Of a DNA stretch of 12,843 nucleotides, positions 6,254 through 12,843 are shown in pieces; the stretch's first letter is position 1; each line of letters starts with the position of its first letter. The translations under genes were made by a program, and so were the position numbers. The DNA comes from Paenalcaligenes sp035302345 (GTDB taxonomy: Bacteria; Pseudomonadota; Gammaproteobacteria; Burkholderiales; Burkholderiaceae_B). Where the stretch lies: contig DATGSS010000074.1 of the NCBI GenBank assembly GCA_035302345.1, positions 1 through 12,843 on the forward strand, given 5' to 3'. The notes beneath the pieces were generated by a model. It was not told the DNA's origin. It searched no databases and saw only the letters and a program-made list of their open reading frames with translations.

Positions 6254-6279
6254 AGAACTTTTTATAAAAAAATCAATTT

Positions 6280-7347
6280 ATGACAGCCGCCCACCGTCCC
6301 GTATTGCTAAAGCAGGTCATTGCAGCTTTGGTTGCTCCTGGTTTCAAAGCCAGGCGTGCAGACTCGGCTATGCCTGCCTTGGGGACAGTGGATGGAGATT
6401 TTGTTGATGCGACCTTTGGGCGTGGCGGGCACAGTCAGGCTTTGTTGCCTTATCTCAGTGCTGATGCTCGACTGTTTGTGCTGGACAAGGATCCAGCCGC
6501 CTTCAAAGTGGCTCAGCAATTACAGGCGCAGGACCCTCGTGTCGTCCCTATACATAGCGGTTTCGAGCACCTTGATAGCTCGTTAGCCGAACATCAGGTG
6601 ACGTCTATAGATGGGTTGATGATGGATTTGGGCGTGTCCTCCCCGCAGCTAGATGAGGCCGAGCGGGGGTTTTCTTTTACACACGATGGACCGCTCGATA
6701 TGCGCATGAATAACCGCACTGGGCAGACTGCTGCGCAGTGGCTTGCCAAGGCAAGCATTAACGATATGAAGGAGGTCTTACACCATTATGGCGAAGAACG
6801 GCATGCTATCCAGATTGCAAAGGCGATTGCAACTCGCCGCAAATCCTCTCCGCTCCAGACCACGCATGATCTCGCCCAGCTGGTCTCCCGTGTCGTGCCC
6901 TCGCGCCCGAAAGCACATCATCCGGCGACTCGGACCTTCCAGGCTATACGGATTTACATCAATCGCGAGCTCGAGGCACTCCAGGCTGCGCTGCCGCTAG
7001 CACTGCAGCTACTAAAGGCAGGGGGGCGATTAGCGGTCATCAGCTTTCATTCTTTAGAGGACCGCATCGTCAAGAGGTTTATTTCAACAGGGGCTCGGCC
7101 AGAAGCTGCCTATGCCCATCTACCACTGACCCAGGATCAATTACCGCATCCTTGGCTTAAAAGCCTCGGGCGCGTATTGCCCGAGCGCAGCGAGATCGAC
7201 TCGAACCCTCGTTCGCGCTCGGCCGTGCTGCGTGTTGCGGAACGCACTGAGCGTTTACTTGGCGAGGATTGGCGTAACGAGTGGTGCGAGGTCGCTGCTT
7301 ATTATGAAAATTCCGGTCAGCATTTTTCTCGTCGGCGGGGGCGCTAA
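6280..7347 (+). CDS. rsmH: 16S rRNA (cytosine-1402-N4)-methyltransferase RsmH
   Basis: RsmH (formerly MraW) uses S-adenosylmethionine to methylate N4 of C1402 in the decoding centre of 16S rRNA. Motifs in order are HRPVLLKQVI (5-14), the SAM-binding DATFGRGGHS (43-52), DLGVSSPQLD (116-125), GPLDMRM (137-143), ATRTFQAIRIYIN (216-228), SFHSLEDRIVKRF (255-267) and NPRSRSAVLRVAER (309-322). At 355 residues it is longer than E. coli RsmH (313). The excess includes an insertion of about 17 residues at about 20-37, just before the SAM motif, and a longer C terminus ending in RRRGR. The 26-base A/T-rich spacer after mraZ has no clear Shine-Dalgarno sequence. The start is chosen because HRPVLL normally lies a few residues from the N terminus. 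Confidence 0.96.
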   Translation: MTAAHRPVLLKQVIAALVAPGFKARRADSAMPALGTVDGDFVDATFGRGGHSQALLPYLSADARLFVLDKDPAAFKVAQQLQAQDPRVVPIHSGFEHLDSSLAEHQVTSIDGLMMDLGVSSPQLDEAERGFSFTHDGPLDMRMNNRTGQTAAQWLAKASINDMKEVLHHYGEERHAIQIAKAIATRRKSSPLQTTHDLAQLVSRVVPSRPKAHHPATRTFQAIRIYINRELEALQAALPLALQLLKAGGRLAVISFHSLEDRIVKRFISTGARPEAAYAHLPLTQDQLPHPWLKSLGRVLPERSEIDSNPRSRSAVLRVAERTERLLGEDWRNEWCEVAAYYENSGQHFSRRRGR

Positions 7348-7349
7348 AA

Positions 7350-7700
7350 ATGCGATTAATAGTGCTTTTGGTTCTCGCGGTGTTTTTAATGGGTTTTCAT
7401 CTGATTACCACGCGCTATCATGCGCGTGACCTTTACGTACAAATTGAGCAGTTGCGCGGACAGGCCCAAGACCTGGATGCGCAGTGGCGGCGTTTACAAC
7501 TCGAGCGTGCCGAGTTGACCCGCAATGCCCGTATTGATGAATTGGCACGTGAGAACTTTTCAATGGCGCCTGCGGGTCCTGAATACACTATATATTTGCC
7601 CGCTGGACGTAACAGCACAAATAATGAAATCACCGATGCCGCACAAGCCGCTCATAAAGAGGCGGCGTCCCAAGCAACAGCACACGGAGGGCAGCCATGA
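7350..7700 (+). CDS. ftsL: Cell division protein FtsL
   Basis: FtsL is a single-pass inner membrane protein of the divisome. With FtsB and FtsQ it controls septal peptidoglycan synthesis by FtsW-FtsI. This 116-residue protein has one membrane helix at about residues 2-20, almost at the N terminus, then a periplasmic coiled coil at about 25-60 rich in Q, L, R and E, and the conserved region RIDELARENFSM at about 61-72. A polar alanine-rich tail of about 35 residues follows. The start lies two bases after the rsmH stop, with GGGGG at 7337-7341 as the ribosome-binding site, and the end overlaps ftsI by ATGA. FtsL sequences vary widely, so identity rests on topology, the ARENF region and position between rsmH and ftsI. 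Confidence 0.93.
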   Translation: MRLIVLLVLAVFLMGFHLITTRYHARDLYVQIEQLRGQAQDLDAQWRRLQLERAELTRNARIDELARENFSMAPAGPEYTIYLPAGRNSTNNEITDAAQAAHKEAASQATAHGGQP

Positions 7701-9433
7701 AACCTTTTGGTTTTTATGAAAATCCTGTGCTAGAAGAGGCCATGCCACAGTGGCGTGCTCGCTTTGTCATGCTGCTTTTGTTGCTGAGCTTTGGTGCGCT
7801 GCTTGTCAAGGCGTTGTATCTGCAGGGATTATCGACGCAATTTCTTCAAGAGCAGGGGGTGCGTCGCTTTGAACGCACCATGGTGTTACCGCCTAATCGG
7901 GGCAAAATATTTGATCGCAGCGGCAAGGTTGTGCTGGCCTCTAGTGTGCCGGTCAAAGCCATTTGGGTTATTCCCGAAGATGCCAGCAGAGCCAGCGCCG
8001 AGCAGGTACAGCAGTTGGCTCAGCTGCTAGAAATGCCTGCCGATGAGGTGCGCAAACGCATGCAAACACCAGGACGTAGCTTTGTTTATCTACGTCGTCA
8101 GGTTGATCTCGAGTTGGCCGAGCAAATCGCAGACTTAGGGGTGCCTGGCGTACACCAACAAGACGAGATGCGTCGTTTTTATCCTGAGGGTGAAAGTGCT
8201 GCTCACGTATTAGGGTTTACTGATATCGAAGACCAGGGGCTCGAAGGGATCGAATTAGCTTTTAATGATTTGCTATCGGGTGAGCCTGGTTCGCGGCGTG
8301 TCATGCGCGACCGTTTGGGGCGCATTGTGGAAGATGTGCGCGAGGTGATTCCCCCAATGCATGGCGAAGATCTCTTTTTGTCCATTGATGCGGGTGTGCA
8401 ATACGATGCTTACAGGGCTTTAAAGAAAGCCCTAGATTTTCATGACGCCAAGGCCGGCTCAGCGGTGGTGTTAGATGTGCGCACGGGTGAGATTTTAGCC
8501 TTGGTAAATTTACCTACTTATAACCCTAATGACCGAGGTGATCGCAAGGGTGAAGCTTTGCGTAACCGAGTCATTACCGATACTTTTGAGCCCGGCTCTA
8601 TCATGAAACCCTTTACGGTGGCTCTGGCTTTAGAAAGTGGGGCCGTAGATTTAGATACCCAGTTTGATACGGGCAATGGTCGCTACCGCTACGAGGGTGC
8701 AGTTATTTCGGACGTTAGCCGTAATGGGGTGCTCGATGTGGCGGGTATTATCCGTCGTTCTAGCAATATCGGTATGACCATGATTTCCGAGCGCATGTCC
8801 TCAGAGCAGATGTGGGATGGGTTCGATCGTTTGGGCTTTGGTCATGCACCCCAGCTAGGTTTCCCCGGAGCCGCGGCGGGCCGTTTGCGGCCTTGGGACA
8901 GTTGGCGTCCTATTGAGCGGGCCACCATGGCATACGGCTATGGGATGTCCAGTTCGCTAATACAGATTGCGCAGGCTTTCACTGTGTTTGCTCGTGACGG
9001 CGATATGGTTTCTCTAAGTCTGCTGCGACGCGACTCACAACCAACCAGTACGCGTGTTTTTAGTCCTGAAACTGCCCAGTCTATGCGCTCTATGCTCGAG
9101 GCCGCTGCAGGGCCCGAGGGCACACGTCGTGCTGCTGTTCATGGTTATCGGGTCGCAGGTAAAAGTGGTACCGCACGCAAGATTGTAGATGGTGCTTATA
9201 GCAAATCTAGTTATCGCAGTTCTTTTGTAGGTTTTGCACCTGTTTCTGATCCCCAGATTGTGGTGGCAGTTTCTGTGGACGAGCCCCGCCGTGAAGGATA
9301 TTTTGGTGGGCTGGTGGCAGCGCCCGTGTTTTCCGAGGTGGTTGCAGGCAGTTTACGTCGCTTAGGCGTGCAGCCTGATGCACCCGTTGAGTCCCTGGTT
9401 GCTTTGGACGTGAATACAGGGGGAATTCAATAA
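7697..9433 (+). CDS. ftsI: Septal peptidoglycan transpeptidase FtsI (PBP3)
   Basis: FtsI cross-links septal peptidoglycan and is the target of several beta-lactams. The 578-residue protein has a short cytoplasmic N terminus and one membrane anchor at about residues 22-44. The pedestal domain starts with NRGKIFDRSGKVVLASS (67-83) and includes YPEGESAAHVLGF (162-174). The penicillin-binding domain carries all three active-site motifs: SIMK with nucleophile S301 and K304, SSN at 355-357, and KSGTA at 489-493, with Ser in place of the Thr of E. coli KTGT. Length matches E. coli FtsI (588). GGAGG at 7686-7690 lies six bases before the ATG, which overlaps the ftsL stop as ATGA. The stop shares one base with the start of the murE-murF fusion. 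This tight packing fits coupled translation within the dcw operon. Confidence 0.97.
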   Translation: MKPFGFYENPVLEEAMPQWRARFVMLLLLLSFGALLVKALYLQGLSTQFLQEQGVRRFERTMVLPPNRGKIFDRSGKVVLASSVPVKAIWVIPEDASRASAEQVQQLAQLLEMPADEVRKRMQTPGRSFVYLRRQVDLELAEQIADLGVPGVHQQDEMRRFYPEGESAAHVLGFTDIEDQGLEGIELAFNDLLSGEPGSRRVMRDRLGRIVEDVREVIPPMHGEDLFLSIDAGVQYDAYRALKKALDFHDAKAGSAVVLDVRTGEILALVNLPTYNPNDRGDRKGEALRNRVITDTFEPGSIMKPFTVALALESGAVDLDTQFDTGNGRYRYEGAVISDVSRNGVLDVAGIIRRSSNIGMTMISERMSSEQMWDGFDRLGFGHAPQLGFPGAAAGRLRPWDSWRPIERATMAYGYGMSSSLIQIAQAFTVFARDGDMVSLSLLRRDSQPTSTRVFSPETAQSMRSMLEAAAGPEGTRRAAVHGYRVAGKSGTARKIVDGAYSKSSYRSSFVGFAPVSDPQIVVAVSVDEPRREGYFGGLVAAPVFSEVVAGSLRRLGVQPDAPVESLVALDVNTGGIQ

Positions 9434-12261
9434 TGACGAACAAGACAATAGAAAAAATCACACGCTGGTTAAATGAGCACTGCGATCGCAGGGCAGCGTT
9501 GTGTCTGGATTCCCGACAGGTAGAGTCCGGCGATATATTTGTGGCTCGTGCAGGGCAGCAAACAGATGGTTATCGTTTTATACAAGATGCGGTGGATAAT
9601 GGCGCCGCAGCTGTCATTTATGATGCTGTTCATGCAGCACCAGAGATCAATCGCCCGGCCTTAGCGGTGACCGATCTCGAGCAGCACATGGGGGCTTTGG
9701 CTCATGAATGGTACGGCCGTCCATCGGACGAGCTCACCATTATTGCAGTGACTGGGACTAACGGTAAGACCTCAGCTACGCATTGGTTGGCTGAATCTTT
9801 AAATACTTCAGGAGTACCCTGCGCCAGTATTGGTACATTGGGTGTCTGCTTACCCAAGGGTGAGCGCATCATGCAGTCTCTGACGACCCCAGATGTATTC
9901 ACAATGCATGAAAGTTTGGCGCGTATACGGGATGCCAAAATAAATCTGGTGGTGCTCGAGGCTTCATCTATAGGCCTGGATCAAGGTCGCTTGGATGGGG
10001 TCGCTATCGATGTGGCTGCGTTTACCAATTTGTCTCATGATCATTTGGATTATCACGGTAGTTGGCAGCATTATGGTGATAGCAAAAAGCTGTTATTCCA
10101 GCGGCCTGGATTACGCCGTGTGGTGGTTAATCTGGATGATCCCTTTGCCGAGCAGGTATTGGAATCGGCTGGCAAGGCACCTGTATTTACTTATTCCATG
10201 AATGATCCCGAGGCTGATTTTTATGCCCAAGACATTCATCCGGGTACCGATGGCCAGGTGTTTAACTTGGTTGGGGTTCATGGCACCGCACAGTTTTTGA
10301 CTCATCAAATTGGTTTGCACAACGTCTCTAACTATTTATTAGTGGCTGCTGTGTTAAATGAGTTGGGCTGGCCAGTATCCAAGATTGCGCGTATTATGGC
10401 GGGCTTGACGCCGGTGGCGGGTCGTTTGGAAATTGTGCGTGCGATTGCAAATCGCAGTCGCAAAGCTGTTTATGCACAACCTTTGGTAGTTGTAGATTAC
10501 GCGCATACGCCTGATGCGTTAGAGCGCGCACTGTTGGCTCTACGCGAGGTGGCTGCTGTACGCAACGGGGCTTTGCGTTGTGTGATGGGTTGCGGTGGCG
10601 ACCGTGACCAAGCCAAACGTCCTCAAATGGGTGCAATTGCTCAGCGCTATGCTGATTCAGTTGTTATTACCAATGATAATCCGCGCAGCGAGGACCCGAA
10701 AACTATTGCGCAGGCTATTTTGGCTGGTGCTCAGGAAGAAATTCAGTCGCAGGCTGATGGCGCTACCCAAGAGCCTGTAATCCAATTGAATCGTGCAACT
10801 GCGATATTGGACGCTGTCTGGCAGGCTAATCCTAATGACATTATCTTGATTGCCGGTAAAGGGCATGAAACCTACCAAGAGATCGGTGATGCTCGGCACT
10901 ATTTTTCTGATGTGCAGTGGGCGCAATTAGCCTTGACCTGGCTGTATGCACCGCAGTTGTCTACGGATACTCGCCGTTTGCAGGCGGGCGAGTTGTTTTT
11001 GGCTATTGCTGGTGATCGTTTTGATGGTCATGATTTCCTCGAGCAGGCCGAACAGAAAAAAGCACTGGCAGCGATAGTCGAGCGGCCTAGCCCCGATGTA
11101 GATTTACCACAGATTGTGGTGGGTCCGACCTTGGTTGCACTGCAGAAAATGGCTAATAGCTGGCGCAAATGCTTTCAATTACCCGTCGTTGCGGTTACTG
11201 GTAGTAATGGCAAGACAACCACTAAAGAGATGATTGCCCGTATATTTGCGGCGCAATACGGTGATGATGGCTATCTGGCCACTCAGGGAAACCTCAACAA
11301 TCACATCGGGGTCCCGCTCAGTGTTTTACGCCTGAGCCCACAACATCGCGTGGCTGTTTTCGAGTTGGGGATGAATCAGCCTAATGAAATAGCGGATTTG
11401 GCTGCTTTGGTACAGCCCCAGGTTGCGTTGGTGAATAATGCCCAACGAGAGCACCAGGAATTCATGCATACGGTAAAAGCAGTGGCGCAGGAAAATGGTT
11501 CAGTGCTGCAGGCTTTGCCCCAAGACGGCGTGGCAGTTTTCCCGGCTGATGATGACTACAGCGGCCTGTGGCGTGATTTAGCTGCGGGACGCCGCTGCGT
11601 CACTTTTAGTCTCAAACAAGGGGCCGACGTCAGTGCGCGCGAAATTTATCCCGATGCCGGCTGGACGAGGTTTACGCTGACCGCCGCGCAAGACCAGGCT
11701 AAAGTCGCGTTGGCAGTGCCCGGGGTACATAATTTATACAACGCATTAGCAGCCAGTGGTTGTGCTTTGGCTTTGGGTATTTCTATCGAAAAGATAGCCC
11801 GTGGTTTGGAATCTTTTCGACCCGTAGAAGGGCGGATGCAGCCCAAACAGCTCAAAGAGGGCTATCAGTTAATTGATGATAGCTATAACGCGAATCCCGA
11901 CTCTGTGCGGGCAGCCATCGAAGTACTGGCACAGCTAGAGGGTAAAAAGATTTTGGTATTAGGTGACATGGCTGAGGTCGGCATTCACCGCCAGGCCGTG
12001 CACGCAGAAGTGGGCGGCTATGCCCGCGAGAGAGGGATTGATCAGCTCTGTGTGATCGGCAGTGATGCCCAGTTTGCAGCCGAGGCTTTTGGTGATGGAG
12101 CGCATCGTTTTGATGATATAAAAGTGCTGCAGACTCATTTGGTAGCGCAGGCACCCGCTCATTATTTGGTAAAAGGGTCGCGCAGCGCGCGAATGGATCG
12201 AGTGGTTAAACATTTAGAGCAAGCATTTTTAAAAGAAAAAGGGGATTCGCATGCTTCTTGA
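9433..12261 (+). CDS. murE-murF: MurE-MurF fusion: meso-diaminopimelate ligase and D-Ala-D-Ala ligase
   Basis: This 942-residue protein joins two consecutive ATP-dependent steps of cytoplasmic peptidoglycan precursor synthesis. The MurE half (about 1-500) has TGTNGKTS (107-114), TTPD (151-154), the likely carbamylated K218 in the DYHGSWQHYGDSK stretch, the meso-diaminopimelate motif DNPRSED (415-421) and GKGHE (475-479). The MurF half (about 505-942) has STDTRRLQAGELF (510-522), a second P-loop TGSNGKTT (589-596), NLNNHIGVP (620-628), ELGMNQP (644-650), DDSYNANPDS (815-824) and KGSRSARMD (914-922). The frame is unbroken, with only a few residues between domains; the usual first 20-30 residues of MurF are reduced. 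A fused MurE-MurF is known in Bordetella. The usual MurF AKGEI lysine is replaced in the QENG stretch (686-689). A single base overlaps ftsI; the end overlaps mraY by 11 bases. Confidence 0.97.
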   Translation: MTNKTIEKITRWLNEHCDRRAALCLDSRQVESGDIFVARAGQQTDGYRFIQDAVDNGAAAVIYDAVHAAPEINRPALAVTDLEQHMGALAHEWYGRPSDELTIIAVTGTNGKTSATHWLAESLNTSGVPCASIGTLGVCLPKGERIMQSLTTPDVFTMHESLARIRDAKINLVVLEASSIGLDQGRLDGVAIDVAAFTNLSHDHLDYHGSWQHYGDSKKLLFQRPGLRRVVVNLDDPFAEQVLESAGKAPVFTYSMNDPEADFYAQDIHPGTDGQVFNLVGVHGTAQFLTHQIGLHNVSNYLLVAAVLNELGWPVSKIARIMAGLTPVAGRLEIVRAIANRSRKAVYAQPLVVVDYAHTPDALERALLALREVAAVRNGALRCVMGCGGDRDQAKRPQMGAIAQRYADSVVITNDNPRSEDPKTIAQAILAGAQEEIQSQADGATQEPVIQLNRATAILDAVWQANPNDIILIAGKGHETYQEIGDARHYFSDVQWAQLALTWLYAPQLSTDTRRLQAGELFLAIAGDRFDGHDFLEQAEQKKALAAIVERPSPDVDLPQIVVGPTLVALQKMANSWRKCFQLPVVAVTGSNGKTTTKEMIARIFAAQYGDDGYLATQGNLNNHIGVPLSVLRLSPQHRVAVFELGMNQPNEIADLAALVQPQVALVNNAQREHQEFMHTVKAVAQENGSVLQALPQDGVAVFPADDDYSGLWRDLAAGRRCVTFSLKQGADVSAREIYPDAGWTRFTLTAAQDQAKVALAVPGVHNLYNALAASGCALALGISIEKIARGLESFRPVEGRMQPKQLKEGYQLIDDSYNANPDSVRAAIEVLAQLEGKKILVLGDMAEVGIHRQAVHAEVGGYARERGIDQLCVIGSDAQFAAEAFGDGAHRFDDIKVLQTHLVAQAPAHYLVKGSRSARMDRVVKHLEQAFLKEKGDSHAS

Positions 12262-12843
12262 GTTAGCACGCCTATTGGCCGAATCCCAAATTCGGTTTTT
12301 TACGGTATTTGAATACATTACGTTACGTGCTTTGCTCGCTTGCGCAACGGCATTGGCGATTGGGTTGTTAGCCGGTCCTTGGGTGATTCGTCGTTTAACG
12401 GCCATGAAAATTGGCCAGGCAGTGCGTTCTTATGGTCCTGAAACCCATCTGGAAAAGGCTGGTACACCCACCATGGGCGGCGTGTTGGTGCTGATTTCGG
12501 TAGCTATTAGCACCTTGCTCTGGGCGGATCTGACCAATCGTTTCGTTTGGGTGGTTTTGTTGGTGACTCTGGGCTTTGGGTGGATCGGTTGGCGTGATGA
12601 TTACCGCAAGGTGGTTTATCGCGATCCCGAGGGGATGCCGGCCAAGCAAAAGTTTTTTTGGCAAGCTCTCATTGGTCTGGTGGCTGCTATTTACCTGAGT
12701 TTTGCCGTGTCGGTGCCCGGGACTACTGAGTTATGGCCTTTATTTAAAAGTTGGGTGTTCAGCGGGTTTACTAAATCATTGCCCACACAAGCAGATTTGA
12801 TTGTGCCGTTCTTTAAAAGCGTCAGCTATCCCTTGGGGGTGTT
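12251..12843 (+). CDS. mraY: Phospho-N-acetylmuramoyl-pentapeptide-transferase MraY (partial, 3' end cut)
   Basis: MraY transfers phospho-MurNAc-pentapeptide from UDP to undecaprenyl phosphate, forming lipid I at the inner face of the inner membrane. About 197 of the expected 360-390 residues are in the window. The N terminus MLLELARLLAE is typical. Next come a hydrophobic helix at about 24-47, the conserved THLEKAGTPTMGG (65-77), and catalytic D116-D117 in GWRDDYRK, followed by DPEGMPAKQKFFWQ (126-139). An Arg (115) stands directly before the aspartate pair, where a hydrophobic residue is usual. The ATG lies inside the end of the murE-murF gene, 11 bases before its last base, with GGGG at 12241-12244 as ribosome-binding site, so translation is probably coupled. 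The rest lies beyond the window edge. Confidence 0.96.
   Translation, partial: MLLELARLLAESQIRFFTVFEYITLRALLACATALAIGLLAGPWVIRRLTAMKIGQAVRSYGPETHLEKAGTPTMGGVLVLISVAISTLLWADLTNRFVWVVLLVTLGFGWIGWRDDYRKVVYRDPEGMPAKQKFFWQALIGLVAAIYLSFAVSVPGTTELWPLFKSWVFSGFTKSLPTQADLIVPFFKSVSYPLGV

Noticed and set aside
11852..12213. Two minus-strand open frames opposite the MurF half
   Set aside because: The plus strand encodes conserved MurF motifs throughout this stretch, so these are shadows.
1..12843. Mobile elements, CRISPR arrays, toxin-antitoxin pairs, defence genes or biosynthetic islands
   Set aside because: I looked for transposase or integrase frames, regularly spaced repeats and terminal inverted repeats and saw none. 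All long frames belong to core housekeeping genes or the TRAP operon.

Overview
The window looks like a chromosomal segment of a betaproteobacterium of the order Burkholderiales, most likely the family Alcaligenaceae (the Bordetella/Alcaligenes group). The evidence is the gene order, protein sequences close to that group, a fused murE-murF gene of the kind known in Bordetella, and a class A RNase P RNA gene. The genus cannot be fixed from the sequence alone. Base composition is moderate and even across the coding regions. I see no insertion sequence, prophage, integrase, CRISPR array, tRNA gene or defence island. This is conserved core genome, and the points of interest are in regulation, RNA structure and domain architecture.

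Layout. (1) 1-1916, plus strand: the end of a TRAP solute-binding protein gene, then the small (DctQ-type) and large (DctM-type) membrane subunits, one tight operon for sodium-driven uptake of an organic acid. (2) 1978-3060, plus strand: pyrC, dihydroorotase, preceded by a hairpin that may end the TRAP transcript or form part of the pyrC leader. (3) 3103-4971, minus strand: uup, an ABC-F ATPase, convergent with pyrC. (4) 5031-5363, plus strand: rnpB, the RNase P RNA, divergent from uup; most of its helices can be traced by base pairing. (5) 5364-5754: about 390 bases with no gene, pyrimidine-rich at the start and purine-rich at the end. (6) 5755-12843, plus strand: the start of the dcw (division and cell wall) cluster, with a promoter and MraZ box, then mraZ, rsmH, ftsL, ftsI, a murE-murF fusion, and mraY cut by the window edge.

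How the genes work together. From ftsL onward the dcw genes are packed tightly (ATGA, TAATG and 11-base overlaps), which points to coupled translation from one long transcript. MurE and MurF, here one polypeptide, add meso-diaminopimelate and D-Ala-D-Ala to the UDP-MurNAc peptide. MraY moves the product to the lipid carrier, and FtsI with FtsL uses the finished precursor at the septum. MraZ probably represses its own promoter through four 10-base units running from the -10 element to the ribosome-binding site. The strongest observations are this MraZ array with inverted copies of its core about 250 bases upstream, a compact RNase P RNA that appears to lack P13/P14 and carries a paired change in helix P4, and the MurE-MurF fusion whose MurF half lacks the usual modified lysine. 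I found no wholly new system here.
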